The notes below the pieces were generated by a model that was not told where the DNA came from, made no database searches, and saw only the letters and a list, made by a program, of their open reading frames with translations. Of a stretch of DNA of 64,000 nt, positions 38,401 through 52,599 are shown in pieces; positions within the stretch are counted from its first letter, which is position 1; the number at the start of each line of letters is the position of its first letter. Both the position numbers and the translations under genes were made by a program. Source of the DNA: Leptoclinus maculatus (taxonomy: Eukaryota > Chordata > Actinopteri > Perciformes > Stichaeidae); contig JAVDOI010000012.1 of assembly GCA_032191485.1 (NCBI GenBank), positions 21,221,485-21,285,484 of the forward strand, given 5' to 3'.

Positions 38401-40362
38401 TAAGAAGAGGGAATATGGGAATTGCATCCATCAGGGAGCCAGAAACAAGATTCCAAATGAATGCAAAATATTCCCTATTCTGCCTGCTATTTAAATAAGC
38501 CACTGTTTGCTAAGTTAGCCGTAACCGTTGCTAACTGTTATCAATGGAAAGTAGCTGTAGCTTGCTCAAAAACTGCCTAGAGGTCTCTTATTGTGTGCTA
38601 ATTTCCATATGTGTCCATAAAAGTATAAAAGATGGAATTTCACAAAATGTAGTCAAACGAAGTCAACAGGATGACTTTCTTCAAGGCAGAGTAGCTAATG
38701 TCTGACCAAAAAAAGTCATTAGACGTGTCCCTCTGCTTCATTCTGGGAAAAAAAACAAACTAAAAGGGGTTTTAGAATGAATCAAATCTAGCTTGAAAAC
38801 TAGATCTATCTTGCGATGGGATCACACCAGTTGTGATGAAACATTTGGTGAAGATTATCATCTCTGTGTTTGCAGAGGGACTGGAGGAGCCGTGTAAAAG
38901 GAAAGATCTTGGAGATGGTGCGTACGGTTTTGAGTATTACCCTACCACACCTGGAACATATACAATCACCATCACCTGGGGAGGACAGCACATCCCCCGC
39001 AGGTACACACACACACTCGCATGGAAAGAAGTGCCACATTGAACTACATTGACTTGTCGCTGTGACTGATCGCTCTCTGCTCCGTTTAGTCCCATTGAGG
39101 TCAAGATTGGCGCTGACGCCGGCCAGCAGAAGGTGAGGGCCTGGGGTCCGGGGCTGGATTGCGGCATTGTTGGCAAATCTGCTGACTTTGTGGTGGAGGC
39201 TGTTGGAGACAACGTGGGTACACTGGGTGAGTAATCTGGAGAGACTGCAGAGACAACACACACTGTAAAAGCATCCTGAAAGCATGTGTCTTAAGTTTCC
39301 AAAGTTACTCACTGACAGCTCTTCTAAGCTCACTGTGTTTGTCGTTTCCCTGTTCAGGCTTCTCTGTGGAAGGTCCGTCTCAGGCCAAGATCGAATGTGA
39401 CGACAAGGGCGATGGATCCTGTGACGTGCGCTACTGGCCCACAGAGCCTGGGGAGTATGCAGTGCATGTGCTTTGCAACAGCGAAGACATCCAACACTCT
39501 CCCTTCATGGCTGAGATTGTCAACCCACCAGCCAAAGACTTCTACCCCGACAAGGTATACGCACACCCAGGGTCGTGTATGGAGGACTTAAGCTGCCATT
39601 ATAATGGATAAATAAAATAATAAAGAAAGTACTGGAACAAATAAAAGCCTCAGTTATGAAATACATGTGGAGGTTCATTTGAAAATAAATAAATATGCAC
39701 AGAAATAGAAAAAAATATTTAAAAAATATAGATTTATTTACTTATTTTGGATACATTTTTTTTTTTATCTGATCATTTGTATCATAAATTCCTCATTATT
39801 ACCATCAAGAACCACACCCCTTTAATTAACATAAGTGAAAAAATACAGAAATAAATAGTAGCAGAAATAAATAAATAAAAACAGAAAATAATAAATTGGG
39901 AAATAATTAAATATGTAATAAATGCATACAAAATAAAAATGAATATATTCATGTTTATTTATTTTGTGCATATTTATTTACAAATGAACCTACACATTTA
40001 TTTGATACATTTCTTTCTTTGTCATTTTATTTATTTATTTTTTGAGTCATTTATTCATTTCTTATAATGACAGGTTTACAAGTGCACTTCCATGTTGTGC
40101 AGCTGCAAAACAGACGTACGACTGAATGATCTGTTATTTCTTTTCATTTTGAAATCGTTTTATGTCATAGCCCTTCAAATGTAGAACTGTTTTCCTGAAG
40201 CTCCGTGAATGTGTTGATTCCAGGTTAAGGCGTTTGGTCCAGGCCTTCAAAGCAGCGGTTTGGCTGTTGGAAAGCCCACTGAGTTCACGGTCGATGCCAA
40301 GCAAGGAGGAAAGGCTCCTCTGAAGATTGTGGCTCAGGTAGGGCTGTGTGTGTGTGTGTGTG

Positions 40363-40393
<31 letters not shown>

Positions 40394-43200
40394 TCCAGCA
40401 TATGAACAGAAATGTACTGCAGCCCCTCAAACACCTCGGCCTTCATGTTCTGAACACATTTTCATTCCACTTGTCTCATTTAATTTTCCACATCTGCACA
40501 GGACGGTGAAGGTTCTCCTGTGGATGTACAGGTTAAGGATAATGGCAACGGCACATACGCCTGTACTTACACCCCTCGTAAACCAGTAAAACACACCGCC
40601 ATGGTCTCCTGGGGAGGAGTCAACATCCCTGACAGCCCATTCAGAGTGAGTACGCTGAGAGAGAGGTTTCACAAAGGACATGCTATCACAGGAAAGCCTC
40701 TTAAGTTGTTGTATTGTTGTTTTTTTTATCACAGATGAATATCGGAGCAGGCTGTCATCCAAACAAGGTGAAGGTCTCAGGACCAGGGGTGGCCAAGACC
40801 GGCCTCAAGGCCTTCGAGCCAACATACTTCACTGTTGACTGTGCAGAGGCTGGGCAAGGTAGAGCCACAAAAAACTGTTGCATCCTTTCACACAATAAAT
40901 CACAGCAGTATTTTCTGCCACTGTATAATGGATGTGTTATAAACCATATAAGTAGCTTGGTCAGGAGATCTGCAATGTGTATTTAATACTAGTTCATCAA
41001 AACAATCTAATTCCTGTGTGTAAGGTTAAAGGGGTTACTTGTAGTTACAAAACATGGATAACTATCATTCAACTCTGCAGTTATTTTCAGTTTTCCAGAC
41101 TGTAATTTCCTCTCTAACTGTTCTAGAACATAGCCTAGTGTACCTACCTGCCCTGCACTAAATGACAGATACTGTAGCCAAAGTTAGCAACTAGCTAGTG
41201 CAGAAAGTGGAGCATTCAGCAGCTAGGAGGCCAGATAATTCCCTCAGAACAGAGACAGGACTCCAGATGAACGCTAATGTTGCCCTGTGTCTTGTGGATG
41301 TGTAAATGAAAGAAAGGGGGGTCAATCTAGTTTAGGGGAGCTGGGGGTAGGGATTTTATGTTCGGTGTATTGGATTTTACGCTCCGCGAGGGACGGCGCG
41401 GTTTTGATTCTGACTGGCTAACGATTCTGTCAATCAATACCACGTTACCCTGGCTCAATTCTCTGGACTGTGACGCGTCGAAGGAGGGCTCATTGACTGA
41501 AATCGACCAATGATTGGCTGAGATACACACAGGGAAACTGCAGTCAGACGAGACAGCTCCATGGATCACAGACACAAAACAGGGCTCAGATAGGATTCAG
41601 GCTCTCAAAATGAAGCCAAACTGCTGTATTTGGATAGATTGAACGCTATTAGTGATAAAACAAGTGAAATATATAGTATATAAAATTACAATGGAACAGC
41701 TGGTTCCAAAATGACAATTTCGTGACCTCGTCTGTCCTCTCTGTACTAAAACCTCTCTAATTTTGTTCTGCTTCACTTTATCAAAGTCAAAATTTGCAGA
41801 GAGACTGTTCACATGTTGTGCTATGATTTGGGAGAGGTTTAAACTTTCGTTAGCATCATTCAAAAGAGATAATCATGCTTTCAGTGCTTTCTTTTTTTTT
41901 TTCAGGCAAACCTGAAACTTTTCAATTTGAGCTGTGTGCCATCTTCATTTACTCTTAACCAGTAATATATACACTGATATTTACACATCTGAACACATCT
42001 CACAAGTGGTACCTTTATTATAACATCAAAATTATTCAAATAGACTTTGTAGTTGCAGAAATACACTCTTTCTAGTATGGGTATGCAATTTTCGAGCAGA
42101 GGCCTAAAAATAGGGCTAGGGTTAGAAAGTGTTTTTGTTTGTAATATGTATAATAAGCATATCATTTAGTTATTGCTACTGAGAATTTAACAAACATAAA
42201 AAAAAGAAGAAAACATGACATGATGAGGTTTGTAGTTTTCAAGGTGTATATTTCAAATTGCATCTATTACTCACATGAAGATAAAGTTGTGAACACCGGC
42301 TGAATATCTATTATCAGAATCATAACTGTATTTTAACTGCTACTGTGTAAAGGGAATACTGCTGTTAAAAATAACCTTATTTGTTTAAAGTGTTTGCTAT
42401 TGCACTTTTGTTCATATAGCAGTAATAAATCAAATAAAAGTGCGCAATACACTACTTTTTAATTCATTATTGAATTTTGCGCATAACAATGCGATTACCG
42501 GTAATCGCAAAAAAATCATGCGATTAATCGTGATTAAAAAATTTTAATCGTTGCCCAGCACTAATTATAATATGTCATTGTTGTGTTTTATCTGCTTCCA
42601 CTGCCCCCAAGTGACCAAAGCTTAACATTTTTTATAATTTATTTTAGTTATCTCCCCTTAACTCATTGATTGAAATACAACAATAAAGGGCAAAATGGCT
42701 GCACTGAATGGCTGTGAAGCATCAGAAATCATTTGTGTGTCATGATGACTTTTGTCTCTTGCCCTCAGGTGACATCAGTATAGGAATCAAGTGTGCCCCC
42801 GGAGTGGTGGGACCCGCAGAGGCCGACATCGACTTTGACATCATTCGGAACGACAACGACACGTTCACTGTCAAGTACACTCCTCCTGGAGCAGGCAGCT
42901 ACACCATCATGGTCCTGTTTGCTGACCAGGTGGGTGTGAATGAGAGCAGAGTTTGCACGTGTAGGATCGGAGATTGAGTGTATTCTGTTTGCTAAAATGT
43001 GCGTTTGAACACAGTATTGCTTCTTTGTTGCTTAGGCTATTCCAATGACACCCATCAGGATCAAAGTGGATCCTTCTCATGATGCCAGCAAAGTCAAGGC
43101 TGAGGGACCAGGACTCAGCCGCAGTGGTGAGGACACCTATTCAGTAGATGTGTGTCTGTGTGTATACATACACATATGTACATTTATTTGTATGTATGTA

Positions 43201-43255
<55 letters not shown>

Positions 43256-46200
43256 TTTTTTTATTCATCTTTGTATTCAAATCTCTTCCCATTTTTTGCT
43301 ATTGTTGTGATCACAGCTCATACAAACAAGCTGTTTTCTGTTCATTGCAATCAAGCCTAAATGGACGACCCCCCCCCCAAAAAAAAGAAAACAACATTCC
43401 AGACAGAGAATTTTGGAAATGTTGGATGGATGGAAATGTAAGTTTTTATGTGATTTTAGTCACGACTCGCTGACTCCGATTCATCCTCGTTCTCTTTCAG
43501 GAGTTGAATTGAACAAGCCCACTCATTTCACTGTGAGCACTAAAGCAGCAGGGAAGGCAAACCTGGACTGCAACTTCAGTGGCCCAACCAAAGGAGAGGC
43601 TGTCAAGGACTTTGAAATCATCAACAACCATGACAACACACACACTGTGAAATACACACCCGTGCAGCAGGTGAGATGGGAGAAACCCTCAGATTCATAT
43701 CCAGTCTCTGCGAAGTCTCTACACACACTAATGTAAAGGGAAAGTTAGATGTTCTGAAGTGTGGAGTTATGAGGTACTTATCCATAGTCAGTGTACAAAC
43801 TAACTAACTGATGGAGGCAGCAGTGGACCAGAAACTCCTGCTTTCTGTGACGTTTTTGTTGGAGTCTGGTGTCTTTGAACCAGTGGCGGGCCGTGCATTT
43901 TATACCTGGGCCTTCAGTGCTGTCCTACTACAGTTGAACCACCTCCTAATAACCTCATTATGACACCACAGCTACGGGTTATTATTTGTTTCTAGAGGTG
44001 TAACAATACACGTATTCGTATTATTGAAACGTTCGGTACGAGGCTTACGAACCGAACAATACGTTTGAATAATACTAGTGCATTTAGACAATGCAGAAGC
44101 TTAAATTGTGGGAAATATAATGTTCTTTCGGTGGAGCCACTGCGCTTAACATGGCAACCCACCCAACGTAACAGACAACGTGCTGTCTGACACGCCCACC
44201 ACAGAAGAACAACATTGTACTCGTGCACGTGTGTTAAATGCTATATTAGCTTAGCAGGAAAACCAACAGCAGCACACACGCTGAAAACTCTCCCCGCAGC
44301 ATTTAAGCAGCTGTTCCCTACTGATTCAAACATGGCTAAAGCAATCACCACACAATCCCCATTTCTCCAGACCATAGTTCTTGCTTTGTAAAAGAAAACA
44401 GATACATCAATATGCGCATGACGGGATGCTTCGTCATTAACGGACAATGCATATGGTCAAAATCAATGTAATTAACACAATGACAAGGGCAAACTCATAA
44501 GAACACGTATATTTATATGACAACAAAGCATGACAAATCAATCCAGCAACACTGCAGTGCTAAAACACGCATTCCGCCACACACTAAAGAGCACGGGCCA
44601 TTCAAATATTATTCACATCAGAGGGAACAATATTAACCATATCATAAAAACGACACCATAGACAAATGAACACAGTAGTAACGCTACTGCAGATGTAAAA
44701 AAACAAAAGCACTTCACTTACCAAAGCTGCTGTTCACTTAAAGACAAAGTCCATCCTCCTTTCTTTGTTAGCAAAGAGTTTAATGACGCGGTTGTACAGA
44801 ACATCGGTGCGGTTCAGTTCCAGCCAGAGGTCCTCCTGTGAACGTGTTCGTTGAGTTGTAGATCCACTCGGGTCTCAGCAAAAGTTTTCAAAAGCACCGT
44901 AGCTTGTAAGTGTCCTGTCGTGCTATGGTGTTGTGTTGCTGCCCTGGTTAGTAAATCTAGCGTAGCTCCAAACACCAAGACGCTCAGTCGCAAATAAAAC
45001 GCATTCTTAGCCATAAAATGTGCAACGCTTCTCGGACGCTCAGAAATACCGTTCATACAAATCCTTTTCCTGGCTGGGTCAGGGCTGCTAGCTGTTGGGT
45101 TGGCCGACCCTTTCTTACGATGTCCAGCTTTTCTGGAAATGTCCTTCTCCAGAAAGGCGTTGCCAGTAACTCCCAAATCCGTTTCTCCCCCTCCTTCAGC
45201 CATTCAGTGTTAAAAAAAACAAAGCTACACCAAGCAAAACACAAAAAATGTCATGTCAATGTCATAACTTCTTACTACTTTTCTTTTAACTTGAACTGTT
45301 ACTACTACTAAGTTCTACTAGCTAGCTTCAGCTTCACAACAGTCACGCTAGCCCACTGACCAATCACACCGCATGTTAATGCTGAGCTGCACGTTAATGC
45401 TGACGTACTTGTAGGCTACCTAGACAGCTCTGACATGTCAAAGAATACGCCCAACATGTCAAACTAAGAACTGTACTGCTGACACCTAGATATTTTTTAG
45501 GTGTCAGCAGTACATTACTTTGCTCCTTTGCTGGTTCTCCTGTCTGTTTCTCTAAACTTCATCTACTGTAGTAACACACTGAGTATGGAGAAGAACCTCA
45601 TACAACCTAACTTCTAAACATCTGAACTATCCCTTTAAGCTGCAGTGGTTTACGAGGAATGTCTTCAGCTGGATATTGACCAGTGATTACAGGGTTTTTG
45701 ACAGGCAGGACATCTAGGATAAACTAGGATTACAAGCGGAGCAATCTTGGGGAAAAACACTTTCTTGCTCAGATTCTTGCTCTTGTTAGATGAGAAAACT
45801 CCAATCTCATAACTGTGGGCTAAGTATGATGCTAGAGTTAGATCTTAGCTTAGCTTAGCTTAGCATACAGAGCCTGGCTCTGTACAACAAATTAAATGCA
45901 ACTAAACAAATGTAATTATGTGTTAATTATTGAGCGAAAGAGGTATGTGGTTTATTTTTTTTAATTAAGCTAGCTAGGCATTTCCCCTTGTTTCTAGTAT
46001 TATGCTAAGCTAATCACCTTCTGGCTCTAGCTCCATAGTTAGTGAACAGACGTGAGAGCGGTATTGATTTTGTAATCTGATCCTGGCAAGAAAGTGAAAT
46101 GTCAAACTATTCCTTTAAATGGATTCAATCATGGACACATTTTTAATGGTATCATGGACAAAAGGTCTGAGAATAATTCTTATCGAAAAAGTATGAAAGT

Positions 46201-49200
46201 TTTGAGGATAATTATTCTAGTTCATCACATCTGTGTAAATTGCCTCAGAACTGTCATTTGCTTGGCCAATCCTAAACAGGCTGGATTTATGTTGGTCCTT
46301 CTATTATATTATGCTGTTAGCCAAGGCAGCATGATTCTTAGTGTCCACCCTTTCCTACATATTTATCAGTGTGATCACATCTATGCCACCCCTCCCCTTC
46401 CTGCCCCAGGGCCCTCTGGGAGTTGCTGTGACCTACGGTGGAGATAACATTCCCAAGAGCCCCTTCAGCGTTGCCGTGGCACCCACACTGGACCTCAGCA
46501 AGATCAACGTCACAGGCCTGGGAGACAGTGCGTACTTTCCTGTCCTCACTCTTGTACCTCTGCACCTTTCGACTTCAATTCTCATATTTATATATAACCT
46601 CAGTACATAACCAGAGCTCACTGGCCTTTCTCATGTCATTTTCTTTCATTCTGTGTGAAAATGAAAATGACTCTTGACTTGGATCATTTCTCTTGTTTGC
46701 CTAAAATCCCTTTTCTGCCAGGAAAATAAACAAATGGCAATTATGAGCTATCAAGTCAATATTCTGAGTTTACTATTAAGATATAGGACCTAGTAAAAAT
46801 TACACAATACTCAACTAATTATGACATCTTTTTAAGATGGTGTCTCAAAATGTTGGCTAAATTCATTTTGACTCACTATTTTGTAATTCAGACTTACTAT
46901 GTTAAAGAAATTTACATTATAGCTCAGAATATTGACTCAGTTTTTTTTTTCAATGTAACTTTTCATGTAATCATACGAGGACACATTAAGAAACAATAAA
47001 ACAAGTCTAATCCTACTGCAGGGAGGAAGACTTAGCTGCACACATAACTGGGGACTTTTATTGTAAAGAGTCTTATTGGAAATTAAATTAGTTTATCCAA
47101 CGTTTCACAGCCACTGCTTTTAACCACAAAATATATATCCGATCAGGCAAGCCGCATTGAATTGTCAACTGTGGACACACATTTTAATCATGCATTTATA
47201 TTATTTTCTTGTCTTTTCATGGTTGCCCACATAAACTCTCAACCATACCATTTGATATCTGGAATAGTCTTTTTCCAACCTGATCAAGAATGTCTGTTTT
47301 ACAGTGATCTCTTTGCTCTGTCTCATTGCAGAGATGACTGTAGGCAAAGACCAGGAAGTGACTGTCAAATCAAAGGGTGCTGGCGGTCAGGGGAAGGTCG
47401 CCGCCAAGGTGACCTCACCATCAGGGAAGCCAGTGGCCTGCAAGGTGTGGCACATCATTTGCTGATTTGCATTCTACAAGCTTTGTGTCCATGTTTGAAA
47501 ATCCAGATGTTGTCCTCATTAAGTTCTAAATGTCTCTAAAATCTTGCCTCTCTCACATATGATGCTGTTAATATGTGGTTTTATCCATAGTAGAAACCTG
47601 TACCTATGTCTCGTTCCAGGTTGAGCCAGGGCTGAGCCCAGAGACCAGTCAGGTGAAGTTCATCCCCCGAGAAGCGGGACCATACCAGGTTGAACTGACC
47701 TATGATGGAGTGCCCATCCCTGGATCCCCCTTCAACCCGACAGCTTATCCTGTCTCCGATCCTTCCAAGGTCAGCCACTGTTACTGACAGACGGTAGTGT
47801 TGTACATCCATAGAATAAAATATGTTTAACATGTAAAAAGTAATTCATCATGTATGTCTGTCCGTTCTCGCCCTCCCTTCTCAGGTCCGCTGCTCTGGCC
47901 CAGGCCTGGAGCGCGCCAAGGTCGGGGAGAAAGGGGAGTTCATCGTGGACTGCACCAACGCCGGCCCGGCCGAGCTGACCATCGAGATCATCTCGGACAG
48001 TGGCACCGAAGCCGAGGTTCACATCCAGGACAACGGAGACGGGACCTACACCATCACCTACATCCCCCTCTACCCCGGCTCGTACACTCTCACCATCCGC
48101 TATGGAGGCCAGGATGTGCCCAACTTCCCCGCTCGGCTCACCGTGGAGCCCGCGGTTGACGCCAGCGGAGTGCGTGTCTTTGGACCAGGAGTGGAGGGCA
48201 AAGGTAAAACCCGCTGCAGAAGATCAAAATACAAGATGTGGTTTATTGTTCACACATTCGTGTGGTATTTTGTGTTTTGGCCCCTAGATTTGATGTATTT
48301 TGTGTATGTTATATTTTATTTTTCATCCCTATTCCCTTTCTTTATCTTATGGCCACATAGGACTGATCCACATTGAAATACACTTTATTTTTTGTGAAGT
48401 ACAGTGTTTCTGCTATCACTTCCATTACCCATTCCATTACCCTCTCTGAAAATGACTCCAATGGGTTCCACATGGTGCTTCACAGATTTCTAATTTGGAA
48501 AAAGAAAAAAAAGAGAAAGCACTGTCACTCGTTCTCTACATCGAGAGTATCTGAATCATACAAGCTTGTCAACATTTCACCAACGTGTATGTTCCTGTGT
48601 CCGTTTTTTTTTAGGTATTTTCCGTGAGGCGACCACAGACTTCACCGTGGATGCTCGTGCTCTCACACAGACCGGAGGTGACCACATCAAAACCCTCATC
48701 AGCAACCCGTCTGGCAGCCGCACTGACGCCCTGATCGCCGACCTTGGAGATGGAACCTACAGCGTAGAGTACACTCCCTACGAGGAGGGTGAGTTCGAAC
48801 AGAACAGTGTGTGCAGAATGTCTAGGTGTGTTACACAACACTGACCTCATATTGTGTAAACGCCTCAGGCCCGCATAGTGTGGAGGTCTGCTACGACGGC
48901 TCTCCGGTGCCCAAGAGTCCGTTCCGTGTCGCCGTCACTGAGGGCTGTGATCCAGCTCGCGTTCGTGTGCATGGTCCTGGCCTGAAAGGTGGCATCACCA
49001 ACAAGCCCAACAAGTTCACGGTGGAAACCCGGTAAGTGAGGCCAAGCATTCCCTCCAGCTCCTTTTCAACCGCAGGAACTTTCCCCAGGGACTAGGAACC
49101 AGAGTCTAAGTTAACTTCCGGGAACATGTTACGCCCCCAAAAAAGCCTGGTCGGGGGGGTAGTACTTTCTGAAAGTACAGGAACTTTCAGGGTGGGGTCT

Positions 49201-52200
49201 GCAGGGCTGACAGTCGCTGATTTGTCAAACACACAAACGCTGCTTCAACTCGTGTACCATCGGAAGTACTCTAGTATTGATTTAGGACTAGGATTTAGGA
49301 TTTGTGGACTCAGCGGACTAAATTGCCTAGTCTTTGTTGGTCTTTAGACCGCTATGGAAAATAAAGGAACCTTTTTAGTTCCTTGTAAAGTAGCCTGTGA
49401 CTAAAATTTCTGGGAGCTCCTGCTTATATCTTTAACGTCCATCATCTTCCCTCTGCAGAGGAGCAGGCACTGGTGGTCTCGGTCTGGCGATGGAGGGTCC
49501 ATCAGAGGCCAAAATGTCCTGCACTGATAACAAGGATGGCAGCTGCAGTGTGGAGTACATCCCATATGAGACCGGCAAATACAACCTCAACGTCACCTAT
49601 GGAGGACAGCCCATCAAAGGTACGAAACGGCTCCAGCTAGAAGAACTAATCAGAGTCTAACAGACATTTCCATCTTACCGTCATGATGTTTATCGTCTTA
49701 AGGAATTGAAATAAGAGTGAGTTAGTTTAGCACTGATCTGGTTGCATTCAAATGAACGGATTGGTTCCTTGTGAAAATCGTGTATCTTGGCCAAGTCACA
49801 GACTTTCTGATTTATTTATATTTAGACATAAACTGTGAGAAAAAATGTGAGGGTTTTTCAATAATACAATTTTCATGACACTTTCCTGTCTCAGCTTATT
49901 AACCTGCTCGAGCACGTTAGAATCTTTTTTTTTTTCTAACTTCTCTGAGGTTTTGTCTGTAGGTAGTCCGTTCTCTGTGCCAGTCAGTGACACAGTGGAC
50001 AGTACCAAGGTGAAGTGCCAGGGTCCAGGTCTGGGGAACAATGTCAGAGCCAACGTCCCCCAGGCATTCACAGTGGACGCCTCCAAAGCTGGAGTCGCCC
50101 CACTGCAGGTCCGCGTACAAGGAGCCAAAGGTAAGTGTGTGTTCTAACTCTCTATTAAAGCTGATATTTTGTGATAGTCACATTCAGAAAGTAAGAATTT
50201 AAACACTTTTAACACTTGGTATTTAACTTCTTCCGTGTGTTCAGGTGTGGTGGAGCCAGTGGAAGTGGTGGATAATGGCGATCAGACTCACACAGTCAAC
50301 TATGTTCCCACCAGAGAGGGACCCTATTCCATTAACGTGTTGTACGCTGACGAGGAGATCCCACGCAGGTAACACACAGAAGCACTTTGAACGGGCACAG
50401 ATTCTATGTACAGTCAACATGTTCTCACACCGGAGTGTTTCCTCTCATCTGTCCCTCTGTCAGCCCCTACAAGGTGAAGGTGCTCCCCACCCACGATGCC
50501 AGTAAGGTGCGTGCCAGCGGACCCGGCCTCAACACCACCGGGGTGCCCGCCTCTCTGCCCGTCGAGTTCACCATTGACGCCAAAGACGCAGGCGAGGGAT
50601 TGCTGGCGGTGCAGATCACTGTGAGTATTTGCATGTGATGCAAATCATGAAAATAAAGACCAATTACTGTTAAACTGTTTTTTCAAACTTTGGTCACTTT
50701 CCCACCTGCAGGACCCGGAGGGGAAGCCGAAGAAGGCCAATATCCGTGACAACCATGACGGGACCTACCTGGTGTCATATGTGCCAGACATGACTGGCAG
50801 ATACACCATCCTCATTAAGTACGGAGGGGATGAGATCCCATACTCCCCCTACCGTATCAGGGCCCTGCCCACCGGAGATGCCAGCAAGTGCACTGTCACA
50901 GGTGTGTACTGAACGGTCAGACCACTGCTCACACACATGTTTGAAAAATTAACTCTTACATTTAGTTTTTACCTCGGAGAGGTGGCAATCATTTTAGTTA
51001 TTTAGTTTGTTGTATTGTATTGTTAGTCAACTTCTCTGCTGCATGAGGAAGAATTTTACTGTTAAATACAATACACACAGATTTCTAAGAGGCAGATCAG
51101 ATTTTCCCACACATCCAAATGTTGATGCAAGAGGACCCCATTACTGTAAGAAGTGATTAACAGCAGCAGGAGGCAACAGCTCAGAAGATGATTCTTATTT
51201 TGTAATAGAAAACACAAATGAGCTGCTGGTTATCCGTCCGTAATTAACAGAACCGTAGACTGTATAAAAGAAGTGGACGTCACTCATTGGTTTGTGTTCT
51301 GCTGCTTTAAAACTTCGAGTTTGGCACCTTGGCCGCCGCCATCTTGTTTTTTCCGAGCCCGAAGTGACCATAATTGGATGAGAGCGTGAAGCTAAGTCTG
51401 GCACCGCCAGGTACCGTTAGCATAGCTAATGCTGGCGCTAGATACCGGGCTTGGTTAGCAAGGTGCATTCGTAATTCAGGTTAACTGTGATATGAATTGG
51501 GATGCTAATTTTGGCTAGCAAAAAACAGGCCTAAAACTAAATTTACAACTCCTTAGTGTCTTTTAGTGCAACCAAACACTGAACAACAACGTGGTAGCGT
51601 CGCCATGGTAGCGACCTGTCAATCACAAGGTAGTCCCGCCCTAAAGCATATCCTGCTTTATGGTCTATTTGACTCTAAATAGATGAACATCATGCTGTAT
51701 TGAAGAAGACTTGAAACTAGAGATTGAGACCATAAACTCATGTTTACAATGTTTACTGAGGGAATAAATCAAGAGAGAAGTAGAGTCATTTTCTCATAGA
51801 CTTCTTTACAACCAGAGGAGTCGCCCCCTGATGGACATTAGAGAGAATGCAGCTTTAAGGCATGAAGCATTGGCTTCACTTTCAGAACAGGAGGTTGCCC
51901 GTTGAACATCCACATTTTAGGGACTTTTAATGCACTTCCTCATGTTCTTGCAGGGAGTTACATGAGAAGATTGATACCACTCTCATATTTTTCCATTAAA
52001 TATGGGGCTGTGGCCGGGACATGGTTAGCTTTAGGTTAACCTAAAGACTGGATGCCAGGGGAAACGGCTAGCAATCACATCTTGTTTATTTAATCTATAC
52101 AAAACCCACAACTTGCTGCTTTTTTGTACACCTCAGTTGTTGCACAGATTAAACCAATGAGATAGAACATGTTAATTAGTGAAATGTAAAGGGAATGGTA

Positions 52201-52517
52201 GGTGGATTTAGTTCCCTTTAGATAGAGCCGAGCTAGCTGGTTAACCGTTTCCACTTCCAGTCTTTATGCTATGCTATGCTATGCTAAGCTAGACGGTTGA
52301 TAACTCGAGCTTCACATTTATCGTCAGACGTGAGAGTAATATCGAAAAAGAAAATTCATATCTGTGAGATTGCAAAATGGGAATAAATCAATTGTGAAAT
52401 GTTTCGGCTTAGTCATTTAAGATTTCCTCTCTCGGTGTACTGCTGCTATATCTCATTTTTTTCATGCATTGTTATGTTGTGTTCCTCACGGTGTGCTCCT
52501 CAATTACACTCCCCGCT

Positions 52518-52599
<82 letters not shown>

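Larger units (their letters stand above)
43671..46409. other. intron 19, largely transposon-derived
   Basis: The 2.7-kb intron is filled by at least three repeats, listed separately (43876-45360, 45485-45730, 45788-46118). It is the longest intron downstream of intron 2. Confidence 0.55.

Noticed and set aside
47770..47884. Missing repeat 9 as an assembly gap
   Set aside because: No ambiguous bases occur, the intron has proper GT and AG ends and the frame is exact. A hidden collapse is unlikely because repeats 9 and 10 are not near-identical, though reads should still be checked.
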